Shown piece after piece: positions 30,735 through 37,143 of a DNA stretch of 44,040 nt; the first letter of the stretch is position 1; every line of letters starts with the position of its first letter. A model generated the notes under the pieces. It worked only from the letters and a program-made list of their open reading frames with translations. It was not told the origin of the DNA and did no database searches. This DNA is from Halorussus litoreus (GTDB taxonomy: Archaea > Halobacteriota > Halobacteria > Halobacteriales > Haladaptataceae): contig NZ_QLVG01000051.1 in NCBI RefSeq assembly GCF_003382685.1, positions 1-44,040 on the forward strand, given 5' to 3'. The translations under genes and the position numbers were made by a program.

Positions 30735-31691
30735 CTACTCCGGCGTCGGCTCGTACTTCTCGCCCACGGGAAGTTCGAGTTCCCGCGTACGGGTCGTCAT
30801 TCTGACCGACTCGTAGGACCCCATCTCGCCGTCGAAGCTGAACTCGGCGGGCTCGTCGCGTCGGACGTCCACCCGGAGTTCCGAGGACAGCAGTCGAGTC
30901 ACGTGCTCGGTCTCCTCGCCGAACAGTCGCTGTATCGCGGCTTCCTCGACCAGTTCGGCCGAGGGCATCCGCTCGACGATGGTGACGTCGAGCAGCCCGT
31001 CCTCGACGTTCGCCTGCGTGTGCCCCTCCACGGGAAAGCGCCGCGCGTTGCCGACCAGTACGGTCACGGCCTCGCCGGACCACGTCTCCTCGCAATCGGG
31101 CCCCACCGCCTCGACCGAGAGCGGGAGCCCGTCGAACGACGTGACCGAGCGCAGACCGCCGACCACGTAGGCGAGCACGCCGAACCGCTCTTTCATCTCG
31201 GGCGTTGTCGAGGCGCTGGCGTCGGCGGTCACCCCCGCGACGCAGGAGTTGAGGAAGAGCCGCCCGTCGGCGGTCGCCACGTCGATTCGGCGGCGCTCGC
31301 CCCGTTCGATGACCTCGAATGCGTGGGTGATGCTCTCGACGCCGACGTTGCCGGCGAAGTTGTTGCCCGTCCCGCAGGGGACCACTGCGAAGGTCACCTC
31401 TCCGAGCGCGTCGGCGGCGTCGAGCCCCCGAGCGACGCCGTTCAGCGTCCCGTCGCCGCCCGCCGCCGCTACGAGGTCCGCCCCCGACGCCGCGGCGAGC
31501 CGTGCGAACCGGACCGCCTCGCCCTCGCCCTGCGTCTCCAGCACGGTGAACCCGTTCTGATCGGCGAGCTCTCTGACCTGCTCGCGGTGGTTCGCGTCGC
31601 CGCTGACGGGATTGAGGACGAGTACCCGGTCGACCCCATTCGCTTCCGTCTCCTCGCCCCCGTCGCTTCGCAGGCCCCCACTCTCGACCAT
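30735..31691 (-). CDS. Diacylglycerol/lipid kinase family protein (YegS/DgkB-like)
   Basis: A 318-residue lipid kinase of the DAGK catalytic family. Seen: RVLVLNPVSGDANHR at the N-terminus, the nucleotide-binding GGDGTLNGVARGL, PCGTGNNFAGNVGV, a central GVTADASASTTPEMKERFG region, and the C-terminal beta-sandwich with FSFDGEMGSYESV. Such enzymes phosphorylate diacylglycerol, sphingoid or archaeal ether lipids at the membrane; the substrate here is unknown. The first ~18 residues are acidic and variable, so a slightly later start cannot be excluded. Confidence 0.93.
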   Translation of the reverse strand: MVESGGLRSDGGEETEANGVDRVLVLNPVSGDANHREQVRELADQNGFTVLETQGEGEAVRFARLAAASGADLVAAAGGDGTLNGVARGLDAADALGEVTFAVVPCGTGNNFAGNVGVESITHAFEVIERGERRRIDVATADGRLFLNSCVAGVTADASASTTPEMKERFGVLAYVVGGLRSVTSFDGLPLSVEAVGPDCEETWSGEAVTVLVGNARRFPVEGHTQANVEDGLLDVTIVERMPSAELVEEAAIQRLFGEETEHVTRLLSSELRVDVRRDEPAEFSFDGEMGSYESVRMTTRTRELELPVGEKYEPTPE

Positions 31692-31781
31692 GTTTTCGGT
31701 TCGGGAGCGAGAGCCAAAGGACTACTGGCGTGAGAGGAGTATTACTCTGACTTCATCGCGTGCGCGGCTCGCGGACCTGTT

Positions 31782-31825
31782 CGGTGCAGTGCGGTCGCGG
31801 TTGCGGTGCAGTGCGGTCGCGGCAC
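31782..31825. repeat. 22-bp tandem duplication in the gap between gpmI and the lipid kinase gene
   Basis: CGGTGCAGTGCGGTCGCGG repeats at 31782 and 31804, two units of 22 bp differing only in the last bases. It resembles the GCGGTCGCGGTTGCGG runs near 22335, 35400 and 40900. Confidence 0.8.
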
Positions 31826-31873
31826 CCACTCGGGAAATTCCAGAATTCGAGCAGTAGTCGCGTCTCGCTCTGA

Positions 31874-33505
31874 TTACTCCAGCAGGCTCCGGCCGGTCAT
31901 CGCTGTGGGCTGTTCGACGCCGACGAGCGAGAGGAGCGTCGGTGCCACGTCACAGAGCGACCCGCCCTCGCGGACGCGTTTGCCCCCGCTGTCGCCCTCC
32001 GGCGAGAGGTAGACGAACGGAACCGGATTCGTGGTGTGAGCGGTGTGGGGGTCCTCGGGGGTGCCCATGTCGTCTGCGTTGCCGTGGTCGGCGGTGGCGA
32101 GGACGTGCCCGCCCGCGGACTCGACCGCCGCCACGAGCCTGCCCAGTTGTTCGTCCACGGCCTCGACTGCCGCGACCGCGGCGTCGAAGTCGCCGGTGTG
32201 GCCTACCATGTCGGGGTTCGCGTAGTTTAGCACCAGCACGTCCGGATCGTCGGTCTCGACGAGTCGGAGCGCGCTGTCGGTGACTCCCTCGGCGCTCATC
32301 TCGGGCTTGCGGTCGTAGGTCGCCACGTCGGGCGACTCGACGATTTCGCGAACCTCGCCCTCGAACTCGACTTCGCGGCCGCCGTTGAGGAAGTAGGTGA
32401 CGTGGGCGTACTTCTCCGATTCTGCGATGCGGAGTTGGGTCAGCCCGTTGTCGGCCAGCACCTCGCCGAGCACGTCCTCGGGCTGGGTCGGCGGGAAGGC
32501 GACCGGGAGGTCGAACGTCTCGTCGTACTCGGTCAGCGTAGTGAACTCGATTTCGGGCGCGGACGTGTCGATTCCCTCGGCCTGCCAGTCCTCGGGCCGA
32601 ACGTCCGCCAGCATCCGGGTCAGCTGTCGCCCCCGGTCGGCTCTGAAGTTGAAGAAGACGGCCGCGTCGCCGTCTGTTATCGGGACTCCACCGTCCACCA
32701 GCGTCGGCTCCACGAACTCGTCGGTGGTGTCGCGCTCGTAGCTCGCCTCGACCGCGGCGACGGCCGACTCGGCCTTCCACTTCGCCTCGCGGTTGGCGAT
32801 GGCGTCGTAGGCGCGCTTGGTCCGGTCCCAGTTCTGGTCGCGGTCCATCGCGTAGTAGCGCCCGGAGACGGTCGCCACCTCGCCGGTGCCCGCGCGGTCG
32901 ACGACCTCCTGTAGCTCCGCGAGGAAATCCGCGCCGCTCTTGGGCGGGGTGTCCCGGCCGTCGGTGAACGCATGGGTCACGGCGTCGAATCCGCCGTCGG
33001 AATCCGTCGGTTCCGACGAGCAATCGGACGTAGTCCGATGACCGCGCTCGGCAGCAAGTTCGACCAGCGCGTAGAGGTGCTTCTGGTCCGAGTGGACCCC
33101 GCCCTCGCTTACGAGTCCCAAGAAGTGGACGGTTCCGTCGTTCGCTTGCGCGTGCTCGAACGCGCCGTCGATGGCCTCGTTGTCGCCCAGCTCGCCGTTC
33201 GCGATGGCGTCGGTGATGCGGGTGTACTCCTGTTTGACCACCCGGCCCGCGCCGATGTTGAGGTGCCCGACCTCGCTGTTGCCCATCTGTCCCTCGGGCA
33301 GGCCGACCCGCCGTCCGGAGACGGTGAGCGTTCCGTACGCGCCGGTCTCGGCGAACCGGTCGAAGTTCGGCGTGTCGGCGGCCTCGATGGCGTCTCGACC
33401 TCCATTCGGACTGTCTCGCGGCGTACCGCCGCTCGACGTATTCGAGGCGCGTTGCGCCTCGCTACCCAACCCCCACCCGTCGAGGATTATCAGCGCGGCC
33501 TTCAT
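31874..33505 (-). CDS. gpmI: 2,3-bisphosphoglycerate-independent phosphoglycerate mutase, with two linker insertions
   Basis: A 543-residue alkaline-phosphatase-fold enzyme that interconverts 3- and 2-phosphoglycerate in glycolysis/gluconeogenesis. Seen: MKAALIILDGWGLG, the nucleophile Ser77 in GQMGNSEVGHLNIGAGRVV, VHSDQKHLYALVELA, FTDGRDTPP, ALRLVETDDPDVLVLNYANP, DMVGHTGDF and ATADHGNADDM, with Mn ligands in the expected places. It is about 30 residues longer than usual. One extra segment (about 15-36, SEAQRASNTSSGGTPRDSPN) matches a segment of HerA. A second (about 156-172, HRTTSDCSSEPTDSDGGF) also comes from palindrome-rich DNA. Both sit in surface-loop positions, so activity is probably kept. 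Divergent from the dehydrogenase gene across element copy 6. Confidence 0.96.
   Translation of the reverse strand: MKAALIILDGWGLGSEAQRASNTSSGGTPRDSPNGGRDAIEAADTPNFDRFAETGAYGTLTVSGRRVGLPEGQMGNSEVGHLNIGAGRVVKQEYTRITDAIANGELGDNEAIDGAFEHAQANDGTVHFLGLVSEGGVHSDQKHLYALVELAAERGHRTTSDCSSEPTDSDGGFDAVTHAFTDGRDTPPKSGADFLAELQEVVDRAGTGEVATVSGRYYAMDRDQNWDRTKRAYDAIANREAKWKAESAVAAVEASYERDTTDEFVEPTLVDGGVPITDGDAAVFFNFRADRGRQLTRMLADVRPEDWQAEGIDTSAPEIEFTTLTEYDETFDLPVAFPPTQPEDVLGEVLADNGLTQLRIAESEKYAHVTYFLNGGREVEFEGEVREIVESPDVATYDRKPEMSAEGVTDSALRLVETDDPDVLVLNYANPDMVGHTGDFDAAVAAVEAVDEQLGRLVAAVESAGGHVLATADHGNADDMGTPEDPHTAHTTNPVPFVYLSPEGDSGGKRVREGGSLCDVAPTLLSLVGVEQPTAMTGRSLLE
33005..33039 (-). repeat. Palindrome-rich insertion 2 in gpmI
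   Basis: Two adjacent inverted repeats, CGTCGG-TT-CCGACG (33005-33018) and ATCGGAC-GTA-GTCCGAT (33023-33039), inside the codons for the HRTTSDCSSEPTDSDGGF segment that other GpmI proteins lack, by my recollection of the family. Confidence 0.5.
33413..33463 (-). repeat. Coding palindromic element, copy in gpmI
   Basis: A 51-bp segment aligned without gaps to 17861-17911 (herA), 42 of 51 identical by hand. It contains the GAGGCGC...GCGCCTC inverted repeat and encodes SEAQRASNTSSGGTPRD right after the conserved DGWGLG of GpmI, where family members have a short loop. Confidence 0.75.
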
Positions 33506-33602
33506 GCGCGAACGGTGGGCATCGCGGCCTAACTACCCTTCGGCTTTCGAGGGAGAGAACGGGAGTGTACTGCCGCGATTCGTCGGCCGAATTCGTGTCC
33601 TC

Positions 33603-33731
33603 GAAAGCCCTCGGCGCGCTCGCGGTCGCTGAGCGACATATCCTCGGTTCGCTTCGCTCACCTCGGATAGGGGTCGCTCAGACGACCACGGGCCTGCGGC
33701 CCGCGAGCCCGCCTCGCCCTTTCAGTCCACC
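33603..33731 (+). ncRNA. Structured repeat element family A, copy 6
   Basis: GAAAG (33603-33607) pairs with CTTTC (33719-33723); GGTCG (33624-33628) with CGACC (33683-33687); CTGAGCGAC (33629-33637) with GTCGCTCAG (33673-33681). A33638 faces GGG (33670-33672) and TATCC (33639-33643) pairs with GGATA (33665-33669). The tail is CCCTTTCAGTCCACC. A 3' sub-stem GGGCC..GGCCC is also present. It lies in the divergent gap between gpmI and the dehydrogenase gene. Confidence 0.8.
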
Positions 33732-33747
33732 AGGACCGCAGTTGGTC

Positions 33748-33799
33748 GGTCCAGCGGTCGACATTGGCGGCTGTTTCACCGGCCGAAACCGGTGGTCGA
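33748..33799 (+). repeat. Hairpin units 3' of element copy 6
   Basis: TTCACCGGCCGAAACCGGTG at 33775 is the same unit as the pair at 11060/11085. A degenerate unit (CCAGCGGTCGACATTGGCGG) starts about 26 nt before it. Confidence 0.55.
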
Positions 33800-33844
33800 T
33801 ATTTGTTCGTTCGACCGACTCCGGCCGGTCCCGTTGAGGTACAG

Positions 33845-33850
33845 TTTTAC
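33845..33850 (+). promoter_or_regulatory. TATA box of the dehydrogenase gene
   Basis: TTTTAC (CAGTTTTACGCC) centred about 27 nt before the ATG at 33874. Confidence 0.5.
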
Positions 33851-33873
33851 GCCGGGCGGCCCACATCCGGGGT

Positions 33874-34923
33874 ATGAAAGCCGTCCAGTTCGGCGACCAC
33901 GGGGACAGGAGCGTCATCGAGTACGACGACTTCCCGGACCCCACGCCCGACCGCGACGAGGTGCTGGTCGACGTGAAGGCCGGGGCGCTCAACCACCTCG
34001 ACGTGTGGACTCGCAAGGGCCTGCCCGGCCTCGACCTCGACATGCCCCACATTCCCGGGAGCGACGCGGCGGGGACCGTCGTGGAGGTCGGCGAGGACGT
34101 GACCCGGTTCGAGCCGGGCGACCGCGTGGCCGTCTCTGCGGGCGTCTACTGCGGCGAGTGCGAGTACTGCCGCGACGGCGAGTACTCGATGTGCGTGAAC
34201 TACCACATCATCGGCGAGCACGTCCGGGGCGTCCACAGCGAGCGCGCGGCGGTGCCCGAAGACAACCTCGTCGAGGTCCCGACCGGCGTCGACTGGGACA
34301 CCGCCGCGGCCGCGCCGCTGGTGTTCCAGACCGCGTGGCGGATGCTGCTGAACCGCGGAGACCTGACCGCCGGCGAGTCGGTGCTGGTACTCGGCGCGTC
34401 GGGCGGCGTCGGCCACGCCGCGGTCCAGATCGCCGACCACGCCGGAGCCGAGGTGTACGCCACCGCCTCGAGCGAGGAGAAGCTCGACTACGCCGAGGAG
34501 ATCGGCGCGGACCACGCCATCGACTACGCGGAGAACGATTTCGCCGCCGAGATACGGGAGCTGACGGGCAAGCGCGGCGTCGATATGGTCGTCGACCACG
34601 TCGGCGCTGAGACGTACCCCGATTCGCTCAAGAGCCTCGCGAAGGGCGGCCGCATCGTGACCTGCGGCGCGACCACCGGGCCGAACCCCGGCGCGGGACT
34701 CAACCGCATCTTCTGGAACCAGCTGTCGGTCATCGGCTCCACGATGGCCAACCCCGGCGAGGTCGACGACGTGCTCGACCTCGTCTGGGACGGCACCTTC
34801 GAGCCCCGAATCCGCGAGGTACTGCCGATGAGCGAGACGGCCCGCGCCCACGAACTGCTCGAAGACCGCGAGGGGTTCGGCAAGGTCGTAGTCGTCCCCG
34901 ACAGCGAGTACGAGAGCCGGTAG
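33874..34923 (+). CDS. Zinc-containing alcohol dehydrogenase / quinone oxidoreductase-like MDR protein
   Basis: A 349-residue medium-chain dehydrogenase/reductase. The GroES-like N-domain includes VKAGALNHLDVWTRKGLPG, and the structural-zinc lobe is kept (Cys93, Cys96, Cys99 and Cys107 in CGECEYCRDGEYSMC). The catalytic-zinc Cys position is occupied by Asn40-His41, as in the NHLDVW group, so a classical zinc alcohol dehydrogenase mechanism is unlikely. The Rossmann motif is GASGGVGHAAVQIA. The product ends SMAN..EVDDVLDLVWDG-type, usual for the family. Substrate unknown. The next gene starts directly after its stop (TAG then ATG), indicating a two-gene operon. Confidence 0.92.
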   Translation: MKAVQFGDHGDRSVIEYDDFPDPTPDRDEVLVDVKAGALNHLDVWTRKGLPGLDLDMPHIPGSDAAGTVVEVGEDVTRFEPGDRVAVSAGVYCGECEYCRDGEYSMCVNYHIIGEHVRGVHSERAAVPEDNLVEVPTGVDWDTAAAAPLVFQTAWRMLLNRGDLTAGESVLVLGASGGVGHAAVQIADHAGAEVYATASSEEKLDYAEEIGADHAIDYAENDFAAEIRELTGKRGVDMVVDHVGAETYPDSLKSLAKGGRIVTCGATTGPNPGAGLNRIFWNQLSVIGSTMANPGEVDDVLDLVWDGTFEPRIREVLPMSETARAHELLEDREGFGKVVVVPDSEYESR

Positions 34924-35277
34924 ATGGCCGACGACACGTACACCCACCGACCCGGCGAGGTACCCGAGGAGCGCGGCGGCCGCGGGGACACCGAGAGCGA
35001 TAGTGAGCGCACGAGCGACGGCGACCACGAGCGCGGCGTTTCCGACCCCGACCCGGTTTCGGACCCCGCCGCGCCGGTCGAGCGCGGCCGCGAGGAGTGG
35101 AGCTGGCGCGACTGGCTCCTCGTGGGCGTCATCGTGCTCTGCTTTCTGGTGATTCCGTCCGCGATTCTGGTCCTCCCGCCGATCCGGCCGTACCGGTTCG
35201 CCTACCTCGTCCTGCCGCTCATCCCCGCCTTCCTGCTCGGTGCGGTCGCGGTCTGGTCGGCCCAGCGGAGCGAGTGA
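34924..35277 (+). CDS. Small two-span membrane protein with acidic N-terminal half
   Basis: A 117-residue protein. Residues 1-60 are hydrophilic and acidic/Arg-rich (RPGEVPEERGGRGDTESDSE) and two hydrophobic helices follow: about 63-83 (DWLLVGVIVLCFLVIPSAIL) and 88-110 (PYRFAYLVLPLIPAFLLGAV). The ATG abuts the stop codon of the dehydrogenase gene, so translational coupling is likely. The family is not recognised and no catalytic motif is visible. It may be a haloarchaeal-specific membrane protein whose link to the dehydrogenase is by operon only. Confidence 0.75.
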   Translation: MADDTYTHRPGEVPEERGGRGDTESDSERTSDGDHERGVSDPDPVSDPAAPVERGREEWSWRDWLLVGVIVLCFLVIPSAILVLPPIRPYRFAYLVLPLIPAFLLGAVAVWSAQRSE

Positions 35278-35490
35278 GTCGTCGTCAGTTCGTCGTTTCT
35301 CGATCTGCGATGTTTTCATCCGATTCGACTGCTTCACCCGGTTCGTCTGCTTCAGTCAGTTCGACTGCTTCACACAGCGCGTGCTCCGATAGGCGAGGCG
35401 GCCGCGGTTGCGGTGTCTGCGCGAACGGACGTGAGCGCAGGCTCGCCAGAGCAAGCTCTGCCGGTGCTGTGTGGTGTCGCCTACGCTCAA

Positions 35491-35551
35491 GCAGTAGCTA
35501 GCTTGACTCGGCCGTCTCCGTCTGTTCGAGGGCTGACGAGCTAGCTACTGC
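35491..35551. repeat. 13-bp exact inverted repeat with 35-nt spacer
   Basis: GCAGTAGCTAGCT at 35491-35503 and its reverse complement at 35539-35551. It is AT-richer than its surroundings and symmetric within arms (AGCTAGCT), so it could be mobile-element ends or a cruciform/RNA stem. Confidence 0.6.
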
Positions 35552-35596
35552 CGAGGCATAGGAGTGACCGCGACCGCAACCGCACCGCAGCCTCGA

Positions 35597-35615
35597 ACCT
35601 CCCCAGCCTCCTGCG
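35597..35615 (-). repeat. Intergenic repeat family B, copy 2
   Basis: Reverse complement of the 19-mer CGCAGGAGGCTGGGGAGGT at 9499-9517, followed here on the minus strand by TCGAGGCTGCGGTGCGGTTG. Confidence 0.55.
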
Positions 35616-35794
35616 GTCCTCGGCCTTCGGCCTGCGGTCCTCGTCCACCGGCGGACAAACCGCGTCCTCCGAGCCTGCAGTCGCTACGATCCTGCAGACC
35701 TCGCGCGCGTTGCTCGCGCGCGGACCGCCGGGAAAAGCAAGTTCGCCGTCCCACGCTCTTCGGAACAATCGAGTCCCACGCGTCCAGTTCCATC

Positions 35795-36490
35795 TCAGTA
35801 GTCGGCGCGAAGCCGGTGGTAGTCCAGTCGGAGATAGTGGTACAGCGTCCCGGTCAGTCCGGAACTCGCGATGCGCCGCGCGGAGGTCCGGACCAGCACG
35901 TCGGGATGGTAGCCCGTCGCCCAGTCGCGGCCGAGCCGCCGGCTGAACGCGGTGTCCTCGTTCGGCACGGTCGGGAAGCCCCCCGCCGCGTCGTAGGCTT
36001 CGCGGCGGACGAAGAAGTTGAACCCCGGGAGAATCGGCCGGTCGAGCCGCGGGAACACGTGGTTGATGGTCGCCTCCATCAGCTTCGCGCGCGCCGGGCC
36101 GACCAGCCGGCAGCGCGAGGACGCGGCCGCGAGGTCCTCCCGGCGGGCGAACGCCAGCATCGCGTCGACGTAGTCGGGGTGGACAGCGGTGTCGGCGTCC
36201 ACGAACGCCAGCCAGTCGCCCGCGGCCTGCTCTGCGCCGCGATGGCGCGCGTCGGCGATGGCGGACCGCTGGTGCGTACGGCCGCCGTCGGCGACGCCCG
36301 ACTCCGGCTGCTCGACGACCGTGGCGTCGTACTCGCGGGCGATCTCCGGCGTGGCGTCGCCGTCGCCGTCCACGACCAGGAGCTCGTACTCGCGGTCGGT
36401 GCGCTGGTCGCGGACGCTGGCGAGCGCCGAGGAGAGGTAGCGCTCCTCCGCTTTCGCCGGCACGACGAAACTGACCACGGGGCCGGTCAT
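35795..36490 (-). CDS. Family 2 glycosyltransferase
   Basis: A 231-residue GT-A fold glycosyltransferase that would transfer a sugar from an NDP-sugar at the cytoplasmic membrane face. Seen: VVSFVVPAKAEERYLSSALA at the N-terminus, YELLVVDGDGDATPEIA, the metal-binding DxD in WLAFVDADTAVHPDYV, and the acceptor-side PGFNFFVRREAYDAAGGFPT with PNEDTAFSRRL (the ED motif). No TM segment is obvious, so it is probably peripheral. The segment GVADGGRTHQRSAIADARHRG seems about 15 residues longer than usual before the AE-x-GDWLAF strand and comes from a repeated GTCGCCGACG/ATCGCCGACG sequence. Confidence 0.92.
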   Translation of the reverse strand: MTGPVVSFVVPAKAEERYLSSALASVRDQRTDREYELLVVDGDGDATPEIAREYDATVVEQPESGVADGGRTHQRSAIADARHRGAEQAAGDWLAFVDADTAVHPDYVDAMLAFARREDLAAASSRCRLVGPARAKLMEATINHVFPRLDRPILPGFNFFVRREAYDAAGGFPTVPNEDTAFSRRLGRDWATGYHPDVLVRTSARRIASSGLTGTLYHYLRLDYHRLRADY

Positions 36491-37143
36491 GGGTGTTGCA
36501 CGGGATCGGTCACGGGGGTTTCAGCGGTTCGGTCATGGCTGCCGGGGAGTGTTCGGGATGGGTCGATGCTCGCCCGGGAGGAGTAAGGGTCTTTTCACCG
36601 GAGCGAGAAGAGCCGCGTGGCCGATGACGAGGCGCGCGCTCCGAGCTGGTCTCGGCAACCAGTCGTGACGAGCCCTATGAGTGCCGAGGCCAGCTTTCTA
36701 CCCATACATTTCCGAGGAGAAGTGACCGTACGTCATCGAATCGCGGCTGCTACCCTCTGAGAGAGGACAGCTGTCGATAGAGGTTGATTTGAGCTCACGC
36801 TATGCGGTGACATAGGGGATGTCATCTTAAAAAGAAATTTCCGAGGAGGGATACTGGGCCTACTCCTAGTCTCCTCCACGAAGTCGGGGATATCGATTTC
36901 CACTGGACAGGACCGAATTCCCCGGCGTAACCATTCTAAACACTGGATTTTGCCCGATAACAACGCTATTCAACAGAGCACACTGCGCATAGCTGGACGA
37001 TTCAGGTGACCGAGAGCGAGACTGGTGGTTCCCGGTTCGAGATTTACGATTTCGAATCCGTGGAGTCAATCGGTTGGAGGGCCCAATCTGTCCTGACGAA
37101 CTCATACTCTGCTACGGTTGCCGAAACGAAATGCGGGTAGTGA
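36491..37143. other. 650-bp AT-richer gap, possible decayed mobile element
   Basis: No intact gene. From about 36700 the composition falls toward AT. TTTCCGAGGAG occurs twice in direct orientation (36710 and 36838), with AAAAAGAAA before the second. On the minus strand the frame around 36850-36963 reads LEWLRRGIRSCPVEIDIPDF followed by VEETRSRPSIPP, which looks like a genuine protein fragment and could be the N-terminus of a haloarchaeal transposase. GTTGAATAGC near 36970 could be an IS end. Nothing here is certain. Confidence 0.35.

Larger units (their letters stand above)
35278..35794. other. 517-bp non-coding gap with inverted repeats and family B repeat copy 2
   Basis: Frames here look like composition artefacts. 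Structure seen: repeated TTCGACTGCTTCA-like words (35325-35370); an exact 13-bp inverted repeat GCAGTAGCTAGCT / AGCTAGCTACTGC (35491-35503 and 35539-35551) with a 35-nt spacer; outward CGCGGTTGCGGTG and ACCGCGACCGCAACCGCA stretches; and at 35597-35615 the inverted second copy of the repeat at 9499. CTCGCGCGCG...CGCGCGCGGAC forms a small hairpin near 35700. It could encode a structured RNA. Confidence 0.45.

Noticed and set aside
30735-31095. Second GGDGT kinase as an additional NAD kinase
   Set aside because: The GGDGTLNGVARGL and PCGTGNNFA motifs and the C-terminal layout fit the lipid-kinase branch, not NadK.
37030-37060. tRNA-like GGTTCGAGATT (T-loop resemblance)
   Set aside because: No acceptor, D or anticodon arms can be built around it.
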